This document shows, one piece after another, positions 15,810-23,429 of a stretch of 32,718 nt of DNA (position 1 is the stretch's first letter; each line of letters begins with the position of its first letter). The notes under the pieces are model-generated. The model had not been told where the DNA came from. It worked only from the letters and a program-made list of their open reading frames with translations, and searched no databases. This DNA is from Treponema sp. GTDB lineage: Bacteria > Spirochaetota > Spirochaetia > Treponematales > Breznakiellaceae. The position numbers and the translations under genes were made by a program. Where the stretch lies: positions 1 to 32,718 of the forward strand of contig QKCO01000082.1 of the NCBI GenBank assembly GCA_003245635.1, read 5' to 3'.

Positions 15810-16457
15810 TTAACCGATCTTCACCATCACGCCGCGGATGGTCTTGCCGACGCGATCCACCGAATCGAGGATGTTCTCCGCCAGCTCGTAGACTTCCTTG
15901 AACTTGATGATATGGACCGGATCGTGGTCGTTGCTGAACAATTGGGCGACGGCCTGGGAGAACGTGTCGTCGCCGCGCTTCTCCAGCTCGTGCATGACGC
16001 GGATGATCGCCTGCACTCCCTTGCGCCCGGGAAGCGCCTCGATCGCCTTGACCAGCTCATCGCTGATGCCCACGATCAGATCCGCGAAAGTCTTCAACAC
16101 GGCGGGAACTTCCCGGATGTTGTAGAGCTCCAGCTTGCGGGCGAGACCGTAGACCGAATACACGGCCTGGTCGATGCCCATCGCGATCTGGTGTATGTCT
16201 TCCCGATCCAGCGGTGTGATGAAGGTAGCGTCCAGCTCATCGATTATCTGCCGCTCGATCTTGTCCCCGACTTTCTCGAGCTCCTTGATCGTCACCACTT
16301 TCTTGAGAAAGACCGCGTTGTCGCTGATGCCCAGGCAATCGACCAATTCGCGGAGACAGCGGGCCGCTTCCAGCAGGTTTGCGGCCTGCTTGTCGAGCAT
16401 CGAGTAGAATTTGGTCTCCCGAGGAAGAAGGAGGTCGAGAACGTTGAACTTCGCCAT
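15810..16457 (-). CDS. DUF47 (PhoU-like) Pit accessory protein
   Basis: Cytoplasmic all-helical protein of 215 aa of the DUF47/PhoU-like family. It starts MAKFNVLDLLLPRETKFYSM and contains the repeated EKxGD-like metal-binding patterns ELEKVGDKIE and ELEKRGDDTF, as in PhoU. Genes of this family commonly sit directly before pit and modulate the transporter. GGGGA lies about 9 nt before the ATG. It is first gene of a two-gene operon driven by the promoter at 16504-16532. Confidence 0.92.
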   Translation of the reverse strand: MAKFNVLDLLLPRETKFYSMLDKQAANLLEAARCLRELVDCLGISDNAVFLKKVVTIKELEKVGDKIERQIIDELDATFITPLDREDIHQIAMGIDQAVYSVYGLARKLELYNIREVPAVLKTFADLIVGISDELVKAIEALPGRKGVQAIIRVMHELEKRGDDTFSQAVAQLFSNDHDPVHIIKFKEVYELAENILDSVDRVGKTIRGVMVKIG

Positions 16458-16503
16458 TATAGGTATCCCCGATTTATGAGAAAATTGATAAAATACGGTT
16501 AGC

Positions 16504-16532
16504 AGAATAGTTCGTCTAAGAGTAAAAGTCTA
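16504..16532 (-). promoter_or_regulatory. Promoter of the DUF47-pit operon
   Basis: On the minus strand TAGACT (16532-16527), a 17-bp spacer and TATTCT (16509-16504) each match sigma-70 consensus at four of six positions. The predicted leader is about 40 nt. Confidence 0.5.
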
Positions 16533-16538
16533 GACGAA
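16511..16538. promoter_or_regulatory. Inverted repeat overlapping the DUF47-pit promoter, candidate operator
   Basis: TTCGTCTA (16511-16518) and TAGACGAA (16531-16538) form a perfect 8-bp inverted repeat with 12 bp between arms. It covers the spacer and -35. It does not resemble a PhoB box, so the regulator is unknown. Confidence 0.45.
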
Positions 16539-16568
16539 AGCGGGAGCCGACGATTCCGGCATCCTCGC

Positions 16569-16588
16569 GGCCCCGGCAAGCCGGAGCC
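16569..16588 (-). terminator. Weak candidate terminator hairpin after the amidohydrolase
   Basis: GGCCCCGGC and GCCGGAGCC pair with one mismatch around a tight loop, starting 7 nt after the amidohydrolase stop. No T tract follows, so the call is weak. Confidence 0.3.
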
Positions 16589-16595
16589 TCAGCCA

Positions 16596-18137
16596 TCACT
16601 TCCGTGCGTTCAGCTTGTAGAAAACTTCCCGGCTCCCGGCAACCAGTCCAGCGTTCCATTCGAGGTACCTTCCTTTGACTTCCCGCATCTTTCGAACGAA
16701 GGACGATGGCTCCGGATCGTAGGCGCGGTCCAAATACGCGGCCGCTTCGGCGTACAAGGCGTCCAGGTCGACTTTGACCGGTTTTCGGTCGCGCAGGACG
16801 ACCTCACCGTCGACGACCGCGTGCCGTACGTCGCGGCCGTTCGCCCGGTGGATGAAGGCGTGGAGGATGTCCGCGCACGGAGACAGCCAGGGCGCGGCCT
16901 CGATATTCCGCATATCGACGGCGATGAGGTCGGCGAGCTTTCCGGGTTCCAGCGTCCCCAGGCGATCCCCCAGGCCGAGCGTCCGCGCCGCGCTGCGCGT
17001 ACCCATCGCGAGGACCTGCCGGGCGCTGATCGCGGGCGTGCCTGACAGGTCGTAGCCGGACATCCGGTGCAGGAAAAAGATCATGCGCAGCTCATGCAGG
17101 GCGTCCTCGTCGTCGTTGATCTGCTTCTCGTCCAGCCCGAGCGCCACGTTCACGCCGGCCTCGAGCATGGCGTAGACCGGAGCTATGCCGTTCCGCATGG
17201 CCAGGTTGCAGCTGGCGTGGTGCGTGACTGAAACGCCTTTGGCCGCCATGAGAGCGATGTCCGATTCGTTCGCGTAGACCGCGTGTCCCAGCACGAGGTT
17301 TCCGTCGACGATTCCCAGATCGTCCAGGTGCGCGAGGAGGCTCTTCCCGTATTTCCGTTCCCCGTACTCCTTCTGGTAGGGCGTCTGCAGAGCGTGGATG
17401 TGCATCGGCAGTCCGCCGAAGGAAGCGGAGAGCTCCCGTATCCGGTCGTAGAACTCGTCGGTGCAGCCGTGCGCCCAGGTCGGCCCGAGGAGGATGTTGG
17501 ACATCCCGCCGTGGAGCGTGTTCCGCAGCTCGGAGAACAGGGCGATGAAATAGTCCTGCGCCGCTTTTTTATCGAAGAAAATGAGCGGCTCGGTGAATTC
17601 CCGCAGAGGCGGCGGCAGCGTGCGGAAGAAGCCCTCGTCGTCGTTCGCAAGGGCGTTGACGTCCTTGATGCCCGGAGCGTAGGCGGCGCGGATGCCCGCC
17701 TCGCGGTACGCGCCCAAGGTCGCTTCTGCCCGGTCCCGCGCCGTCTCGTCGAAAAGGCGGACCGACTCGATATGGTTGATCGTCGTCGAGCCGTTACGCA
17801 GATGCTTGACGGCGGTCAGCTTCGCGTTAAGTTCGGGGGGAAGATCGACCGCGCCGACCCAGTCGTACAGGCAGTTCTCGAGAAAATCGTAGGGGATGCC
17901 CTTCTGGACGTACGAGACGCCCCTGCCGTGGGAATGCGCGTCGATGATGCCGGGCATGACGAAGTCCGTCCCGTCGCCGATAACTTCCGCGTCGCCGTGC
18001 CGCGTTCGGAGCTCCGCCCAGCCGCCGATCTCCCGTATCGTATTATCCTCAATGTAAACTGCCGAATCGCGGAGCAATCCTTTTTCCGCGTCCGAAGCAT
18101 CCGTCAGCACGTATTTTCCACGCATGAGAAGCGGCAT
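16596..18137 (-). CDS. Amidohydrolase of the TRZ/ATZ (chlorohydrolase/deaminase-like) family
   Basis: Cytoplasmic metal-dependent hydrolase of 513 aa with a TIM-barrel fold. Metal ligands visible are His68 and His70 in DAHSHG, a His in LVLGHAVYAN (about 284), a His pair in THHASCNLAMRNG (about 305) and Asp in LGLDEKQINDDED (about 334). The C-terminus returns to the small beta domain with GTLEPGKLADLIAVD. The family removes amino or halide groups from heterocycles such as guanine, cytosine and atrazine-like rings. The substrate here cannot be named. I chose ATG 18137 because GGAGG lies 7 nt before it, although the frame stays open to 18245. Confidence 0.87.
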   Translation of the reverse strand: MPLLMRGKYVLTDASDAEKGLLRDSAVYIEDNTIREIGGWAELRTRHGDAEVIGDGTDFVMPGIIDAHSHGRGVSYVQKGIPYDFLENCLYDWVGAVDLPPELNAKLTAVKHLRNGSTTINHIESVRLFDETARDRAEATLGAYREAGIRAAYAPGIKDVNALANDDEGFFRTLPPPLREFTEPLIFFDKKAAQDYFIALFSELRNTLHGGMSNILLGPTWAHGCTDEFYDRIRELSASFGGLPMHIHALQTPYQKEYGERKYGKSLLAHLDDLGIVDGNLVLGHAVYANESDIALMAAKGVSVTHHASCNLAMRNGIAPVYAMLEAGVNVALGLDEKQINDDEDALHELRMIFFLHRMSGYDLSGTPAISARQVLAMGTRSAARTLGLGDRLGTLEPGKLADLIAVDMRNIEAAPWLSPCADILHAFIHRANGRDVRHAVVDGEVVLRDRKPVKVDLDALYAEAAAYLDRAYDPEPSSFVRKMREVKGRYLEWNAGLVAGSREVFYKLNARK

Positions 18138-18167
18138 AGGGAACCTCCGAGCGATACGAATACACAG

Positions 18168-18173
18168 CTTATA
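18168..18173 (-). promoter_or_regulatory. Candidate -10 for the amidohydrolase gene
   Basis: TATAAG on the minus strand lies about 30 nt before the ATG, with GGAGG in between. No convincing -35 is visible 16-18 bp upstream. Confidence 0.3.
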
Positions 18174-18335
18174 CCTTTTCTCCGCGGACGCAAACCGTTC
18201 GCGCGAAACTCCCTCCAAAACAGCAACGCAATACCCAAGATGCAATTATTGACAGCACACCTCAAGCGGCTGACACTTAAAACAATCAGCGTTGCTGAAA
18301 ACCAAAGCAGGAACGGCAAAGCGAAAGGCGGGATC

Positions 18336-20096
18336 ATGAAAATCAAAGCGCTTTATTTGTATCTTATTCCGGCGCTGTTCGTTGCCGAGCTGTCGTGCCA
18401 GACGACGACTCCCAACCCGCAGGATTATACGAATGCCCCCTTCGTCCTGAAATTCAAGGACGTAGATGAATTCCGGGCTTGGTACGATGCGCATGTCGGA
18501 GAAACGTTTCTGACGCCTCGTCGTGATTTTTCTTACTGGAACCCATACTCGCTCGACCAGATAGAGTTTTATACCAGCAAGAAACTACTGACCTGTTACC
18601 TGTTCAAGGACGAAGACAAATTCCGGACCGTTTTGAAAACCGGGAAAGACCCGGCAGCCGCCGCTATGGCCTCACTGTTCGGCGCGCCGCCGAAAGGAAA
18701 GTCCGCGTCGGCGGAAAAGAAAGAAGAGCTGGAAGTGTATGGAAACGTCATCTGCTTCATCAAGCCGCCTCCCGCCGACTTCGGCGGACAGGACGAACAG
18801 GCGCTGGGCAAATTGCTTCTGTCCAACGATCTGGCGGCGATTGAGGCCCGACTGAAATCCGGCCTGCCGCTCGGCAGCATCGCCGCTTACAACAGTAAGT
18901 CCGATGGATTGTACCGCTGTCGTCTCTTGGAACTGGCCATCCGCACCAACGAGAATCCGGCCAAAATGCCGATCACCCCCCTGATGGACCTGCTGCTGCG
19001 CTACGGGGCGGATATCGATGAAGCATTCAACCAGGATAAGACGGTGACGCCCCTGATCTGGGCGATCAAATACCGGCTCCCAAGCATGGCCGCGGCGTTG
19101 CTCGAACGGGGAGCCGACCCCAACCATACGGTGCTCGGCCTCGCGACGCCGCTTTTCGGCGCCGTCGGCGCCAATAATATCGCAATGACTCGCCTGCTGC
19201 TGGAACACGGCGGCGATCCCAATATTCCGAACCAGGCGGGCGAAACGCCTATCTTCCTGGCCAGGGGCTCCGACATGATCGGCCTTTTAGTCAAGCACGG
19301 AGCGCGGCTGGACCTGAAAACGAAACAGGGCAGCACCTTGATCGATCTCGCGATGACCCGGGACAATGCGGCCTTGGTCAATCTGCTGCTGAAGAACGGC
19401 GCCGAACTCAGCCTGGAAGCGATCAATAAAACGCATGGATTACATCATCTCGCGACCACCGGCGATCTGGCGCTGGTGAAGCGTTGCGTGGAGCTTGGCG
19501 CCGACATCAATGAAATCGTCCAGGAAGGCAACGTTCTATACTGGGCCAATTACCGCAGCGACAATACGGCCATGATGGAATATCTGATCGGCAAGGGCGC
19601 GGTCATCGACACCGAACCGTACCCGGAAAAAACCATTCTGACCAACGCCGCCTGGCACGGGTATCTGTCCAATGCCGCGCTTCTGATCAAGCACGGAGCC
19701 GTACTGGATTATCCGAAGGGCAAGATTCCCCAGGCCGTCGAATGGGCTCTGGAAAACAAGAAGCAGCGGATCCCCATGCTCAAACTGCTGATCGCCGCCG
19801 GCCCCCGCGTCAAAGACGACGCGACCACCCTCCTGCACATGGCGGTCCCTTACAACGACGTGGCCCTGTTCGAATACGTACTGGGACTGTTCGACCATAA
19901 TCTCAACCTGCGCAATGCCGGAGGAGAGACCCCGGTCATGATAGCCGCCGCGTGGGGAAACATGGACATACTGCGTTATTTGGTCAAAGCCGGCGCGGAC
20001 CTGAGCCTGAAAAGCAAGAAGGGGAAAACCGTCCTGAATTATGTCCAGCCGAAATCCGCCGTGGAAAACTATCTGAAATCGGCGACCGCTCCCTGA
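18336..20096 (+). CDS. Ankyrin-repeat lipoprotein
   Basis: Protein of 586 aa with a probable lipoprotein signal (hydrophobic stretch, then ELSC, Cys21, fitting the relaxed spirochaetal lipobox). A unique N-terminal domain of about 200 residues follows. About ten ankyrin repeats run from near residue 200 to the end, with cores such as TPLIWAIKYRLPSMAAALLERGADPN, TPLFGAVGANNIAMTRLLLEHGGDPN and TPVMIAAAWGNMDILRYLVKAGADL. I chose ATG 18336 (GGCGGG 4 nt before it, signal peptide directly after). The frame is open far upstream only as the antisense of the amidohydrolase. Ankyrin repeats mediate protein contacts, and the lipid anchor places them in the envelope. The partner is unknown. Confidence 0.85.
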   Translation: MKIKALYLYLIPALFVAELSCQTTTPNPQDYTNAPFVLKFKDVDEFRAWYDAHVGETFLTPRRDFSYWNPYSLDQIEFYTSKKLLTCYLFKDEDKFRTVLKTGKDPAAAAMASLFGAPPKGKSASAEKKEELEVYGNVICFIKPPPADFGGQDEQALGKLLLSNDLAAIEARLKSGLPLGSIAAYNSKSDGLYRCRLLELAIRTNENPAKMPITPLMDLLLRYGADIDEAFNQDKTVTPLIWAIKYRLPSMAAALLERGADPNHTVLGLATPLFGAVGANNIAMTRLLLEHGGDPNIPNQAGETPIFLARGSDMIGLLVKHGARLDLKTKQGSTLIDLAMTRDNAALVNLLLKNGAELSLEAINKTHGLHHLATTGDLALVKRCVELGADINEIVQEGNVLYWANYRSDNTAMMEYLIGKGAVIDTEPYPEKTILTNAAWHGYLSNAALLIKHGAVLDYPKGKIPQAVEWALENKKQRIPMLKLLIAAGPRVKDDATTLLHMAVPYNDVALFEYVLGLFDHNLNLRNAGGETPVMIAAAWGNMDILRYLVKAGADLSLKSKKGKTVLNYVQPKSAVENYLKSATAP

Positions 20097-20121
20097 CGGG
20101 GGACCCGATTGAAGGAAAGAG

Positions 20122-20165
20122 GCGGGGATCGTTTTCCGATCCCCGCACGACGCCTTTCATTTTTA
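20122..20165 (+). terminator. Terminator of the ankyrin lipoprotein gene
   Basis: A perfect 10-bp stem, GCGGGGATCG/CGATCCCCGC (20122-20131 and 20137-20146), with a 5-nt loop is followed after a short gap by CTTTCATTTTTA. It separates this gene from the convergent TRAP permease gene. Confidence 0.72.
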
Positions 20166-20189
20166 CATTATGATCGAGCCGGAGCCGTC

Positions 20190-22118
20190 TCAGCCGGCCG
20201 CCTCGCGGACTGGAACGGCTGCTTCGGCCGGAACCCGGTTGCGGCCGGCGATGGTGAAGCGGCTGACGATGGCGGCGGCGATCAGAACCACGCCTATCAG
20301 GTCGGTCCGCCAGCCCGGAACGATCAGCATCAGAGAGCCGGCCAGCAGCGCGATCCGCTCGAACCACAGCGCATTGCCGAACAGATAACCCTGTGCCGCG
20401 CCCGCAAGAGCGACGATGCCTGCGGTTGCGGTGACCACCGCTATGGCTACGCGGGTCGGATCACCGTCGAGCAGCAGCGCCGGGTTGTAGACCCACATGA
20501 AGGGGAGGATGAAGCCGGCCAGCGCCAAGCGGAAGGCGATCAGGCCGGTGACCATCGGATTCGCCCCCGCTATACCCGCACCGGTATACGCAGCTATCGC
20601 GACCGGCGGGGTCACGTTGGCCAGCACGCCGAAGTAGAAGGCGAACATGTGCGCCGCCATCGGCGTCACGCCGAGCTGGATCATCGCCGGCACCACCATC
20701 GTCGCCAGCACGATGTAGACCGCCGAGGTCGGCAGCCCCATGCCGAGGATCAGCGAAATGAGCATGGTGATGATCAGGAGCGGCATCAGCTGGCCGCCGG
20801 ACCAGGTGACCATCAGCGTGGAGAGCCGCATCGCCAAGCCGCTCAGCAGGAGGATGCCGACGACGATGCCGGCGGTGGCGCAGGCCATGGCGACCTCGAG
20901 CATCGAGTTGCCGCCCTTCCGCAGAGCTTCCCACAATTTATCCGGCCCCATGCGCGTATTCCCGCGAAGCCAGCTGATCGCGACCACCGCGACGGTGGCC
21001 CAGAAAGCCGACAGGATGGGCGTGTACGAGACGACTACCAGCAGGTACATCAGCAGGAGGAGCGGCAGGATCAGATGCCAGCCGGACAGGAACACCTTCG
21101 TGGGATTGGGCAGGTCGCTCCGAGGAATGCCGCGGATGCCTTGCTTGGCGACCTGGAAATCGACCATGCAGAAGACGGCGAGGAAGTAGAAGAAGCCCGG
21201 GATGATGGCCGCCTTCATGATCGAGTTGTACGAGGTCCCCATGATCTCGACCATGATGAAGGCGGCCGCTCCCATTACCGGCGGCATGATCTGTCCGCCG
21301 GACGATGCGGCCGCTTCGACCGCGCCGGCAAAGGCCGGCTTCAGGCCCGCCTTCTTCATGACGGGAATCGTGAAGGTTCCGGTGGCGGCCACGTTGGCCA
21401 CCGCGCTGCCCGAGACGGTACCCATCAGCAGGCTGGAAAGGATAGCCACCTTGGCGGGACCGCCGCGCAGCCAACCGAAACCGGCATAGCTCCAATCGAT
21501 GAAGAACTTTCCCGCGCCGGACACGTCCAGGAAGGCAGCGAAGATCACGAAGATCGCGACATAGCTGGCCGAAGTCTGCAGCGGCGTTCCCGCGATGCCC
21601 GAAGTCGACGCGTACAGGACGCTGACCACCCGTTCGAGGTCGTAGCCGCGGTGCGCCAGGGCGCCGGGGAGGTACGGTCCGGCGAAGGCGTAGCCCAGGA
21701 AGACCAGGGCGATGACGGGCAGCGCCCAGCCCATCATCCGGCGCGTCGCGTCGATGACCAGGACGACCGCTACGCCGCCGAGGATCGTCGTCGTCAGGGT
21801 CGGATCGCCGGCCCCTCGATCGGCGATGTCGAGGAAGTTGATCGCCATATGCAAGCCCAGGGCAAGCGCGCCGGCGATGCAGGGAAGGTCGATCGCCCAG
21901 CGGAACCGGGCGAACCGGGAACCGGCGGGGAAGGCCGGCTTGATCAAATAGATGATCACCAGCGCGAAGGTGAGGTGGAGATAGGCCTGCTGGAGAGTCG
22001 CCAACAGTCCGCTCACACTCAACCACAGGTGGAACACAGCATAGAGGACGGCGACAACGCCCGCCAATGCTTTTGCCGGTTCATCGCGAAAAACCGGCAG
22101 CCAGCTTTTTCCAGTCAT
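20190..22118 (-). CDS. TRAP transporter fused permease (4TM/12TM, TAXI type)
   Basis: Inner-membrane protein of 642 aa that joins the small DctQ-like (4 TM) and large DctM-like (12 TM) TRAP subunits in one chain, the arrangement used with TAXI receptors. DctM landmarks include GTVSGSAVANVAATGTFTIP, ASSGGQIMPPVMGAAAFIM and LGMGLPTSAVYIVLATMVVPA. It is driven by ion gradients, not ATP. The start is supported by AGGAG about 9 nt upstream. It follows the TAXI receptor gene by 121 bp in the same direction and is its partner. Confidence 0.94.
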   Translation of the reverse strand: MTGKSWLPVFRDEPAKALAGVVAVLYAVFHLWLSVSGLLATLQQAYLHLTFALVIIYLIKPAFPAGSRFARFRWAIDLPCIAGALALGLHMAINFLDIADRGAGDPTLTTTILGGVAVVLVIDATRRMMGWALPVIALVFLGYAFAGPYLPGALAHRGYDLERVVSVLYASTSGIAGTPLQTSASYVAIFVIFAAFLDVSGAGKFFIDWSYAGFGWLRGGPAKVAILSSLLMGTVSGSAVANVAATGTFTIPVMKKAGLKPAFAGAVEAAASSGGQIMPPVMGAAAFIMVEIMGTSYNSIMKAAIIPGFFYFLAVFCMVDFQVAKQGIRGIPRSDLPNPTKVFLSGWHLILPLLLLMYLLVVVSYTPILSAFWATVAVVAISWLRGNTRMGPDKLWEALRKGGNSMLEVAMACATAGIVVGILLLSGLAMRLSTLMVTWSGGQLMPLLIITMLISLILGMGLPTSAVYIVLATMVVPAMIQLGVTPMAAHMFAFYFGVLANVTPPVAIAAYTGAGIAGANPMVTGLIAFRLALAGFILPFMWVYNPALLLDGDPTRVAIAVVTATAGIVALAGAAQGYLFGNALWFERIALLAGSLMLIVPGWRTDLIGVVLIAAAIVSRFTIAGRNRVPAEAAVPVREAAG

Positions 22119-22239
22119 GGGTCATACTCCTGTCCAGCTTGGAAATGCCAAATACGTCGCCGCGAGGATTGCACCGGCGGCGGGAGAAGAAAAGGTCCGG
22201 CGGCCATCCGAACCCGCGGGAACGGACGGCCGGTAGGCC

Positions 22240-23250
22240 TTATTTCAGCAGGCCCTGCTCCCGGTAATACTTTTCAGCTCCGGGATGGAACGGCACGATG
22301 CCGACCAGCGGCTGCACCGCGTTGTTCCTGTTCCAGTACTTGCCCAGAGCGTTGGCGCTGCTCAGTTCATCGGGATGCTCGAGAATCGCCTTCGTGAGGG
22401 CATAAATCGCCTCGGGGGACTCGGAAGCGGCCGCGACCATGACCGCCGCGATCATGAAGCTGCCGGGGATGTCGGCAGGATGGCCTTTGTATACGCCGCC
22501 GGGAATCGCGGTTTTGGTCCAGTAGGGGTTCTTCTTGATCAAACCGTCGAGCACTTTATCGTCTGGCATGATGAAATCCACGTCCTCGCCGTTGGTGCTC
22601 GTGATGTCGATGACGGTGGCGGTCGGAGTGGAACTGATCTGCAGAACCGCGTCGATGCGCCCGTCGCGCAGGGCGCCGGGGCCGTCACCGTGGCTGATGT
22701 ATTCCGCTTTCCAGTCCTTGTTCATGATCAGGCCGTGCGCCTCGATCACTTCCTTGCCGATAGCGTTGCCGTCCGACCCCGTCGAGCCCAGGGAGACCTT
22801 TTTCCCCTTGAGATCATAGATCGTCTTGATGCCGGTCTTCTTGAGCGTGTAGAGCTGCCACGCCACGCCGTGTCCCGCCATCACCCCGAGGTGCTTGGCC
22901 TGCGGACCGGACGCCGCGAACTTCGAAAGGCCCCTAGCCGCCTCGTAGGCGGTCTGCGCCGACGTCAAAGCGACCTCCAGCTTGCCGTTGTTGATCAGCT
23001 TCACGTTGTCGGTCGATCCGCCGGTGATCTCGGCGTTGATCTGCAGCTGCGGGTAGTATTTGCCGACCACGCCGGCCATCGCGCCGGCGAGCGGGAAGAA
23101 CGAGCCGCCGGCGCTCGAGGTGCCCATCGACATGAACTCCCTCTTAGGCGCCGCCATCTGAGCTGCGGCTTCGGAACAAATTCCGACCGACAGAAGCGCG
23201 CCGAGACCCAGGACCGACAGACTTTTGCTGAGCGACGATCTTTTCCTCAT
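22240..23250 (-). CDS. TAXI-family TRAP solute receptor
   Basis: Periplasmic receptor of 336 aa with a cleavable signal peptide (about residues 1-31, ending SEAAAQ). The TAXI family is recognised by the mature start FMSMGTSSAGGSFFPLAG, the EITGGSTDNVKLI stretch and KKVSLGSTGSDGNA. It captures a solute, often a small carboxylate or amino acid, and hands it to the fused permease encoded next. The ligand is unknown. AAGGAGGG lies 8 nt before the ATG. The promoter region upstream is exceptionally rich in inverted repeats, suggesting tight control. Confidence 0.94.
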   Translation of the reverse strand: MRKRSSLSKSLSVLGLGALLSVGICSEAAAQMAAPKREFMSMGTSSAGGSFFPLAGAMAGVVGKYYPQLQINAEITGGSTDNVKLINNGKLEVALTSAQTAYEAARGLSKFAASGPQAKHLGVMAGHGVAWQLYTLKKTGIKTIYDLKGKKVSLGSTGSDGNAIGKEVIEAHGLIMNKDWKAEYISHGDGPGALRDGRIDAVLQISSTPTATVIDITSTNGEDVDFIMPDDKVLDGLIKKNPYWTKTAIPGGVYKGHPADIPGSFMIAAVMVAAASESPEAIYALTKAILEHPDELSSANALGKYWNRNNAVQPLVGIVPFHPGAEKYYREQGLLK

Positions 23251-23263
23251 AGGTAAAACCCTC

Positions 23264-23317
23264 CTTGTACGCTATGCCTATTATGGCATATCTGCTATAG
23301 CAGACATAGCGTACAAG
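23264..23317. promoter_or_regulatory. Nested inverted repeats at the TAXI-TRAP promoter, candidate operator
   Basis: The outer perfect 13-bp arms are CTTGTACGCTATG (23264-23276) and CATAGCGTACAAG (23305-23317). Inside are a 14-bp palindrome TCTGCTATAGCAGA (23291-23304) and an ATGCC/GGCAT repeat (23274-23289). The left outer arm reaches the AAGGAGG ribosome site of the TAXI gene. The set overlaps the predicted -10 and start point, as expected for a repressor site. An RNA role is possible only if transcription begins further upstream. Confidence 0.7.
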
Positions 23318-23336
23318 AGCATTTGAGATCTGTCAA
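23308..23336 (-). promoter_or_regulatory. Candidate promoter of the TAXI-TRAP operon
   Basis: On the minus strand a consensus TTGACA (23336-23331) is followed after 17 bp by TACGCT (23313-23308), a poor -10. Strong -35 with weak -10 inside an inverted repeat fits a regulated promoter. The leader would be about 50 nt. Confidence 0.5.
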
Positions 23337-23429
23337 ATTTTTTATCGAATTGCGACGAGGAGAATTCCGCCTGCGATTCCGCCGAAGCGGGGATGTTGAG
23401 GCGTTCGAGAATGCGCTTGAAAATAATCC

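Noticed and set aside
17283-18335. Upstream extension of the ankyrin protein
   Set aside because: It is the antisense of the amidohydrolase gene. A signal peptide and a ribosome site support the start at 18336.
20109-22397. 762-codon plus-strand frame across the TRAP genes
   Set aside because: Arg/His/Asp/Gln-rich antisense shadow of the fused permease, whose membrane helices and family motifs are clear.
23281-23429. Possible short coding tail downstream of the GGDEF-EAL stop (reads LRIIFKRILERLNIP...)
   Set aside because: It looks protein-like for about 50 codons but has no start codon or ribosome site of its own and runs through the TAXI-TRAP promoter and palindromes. A frameshifted remnant cannot be excluded.
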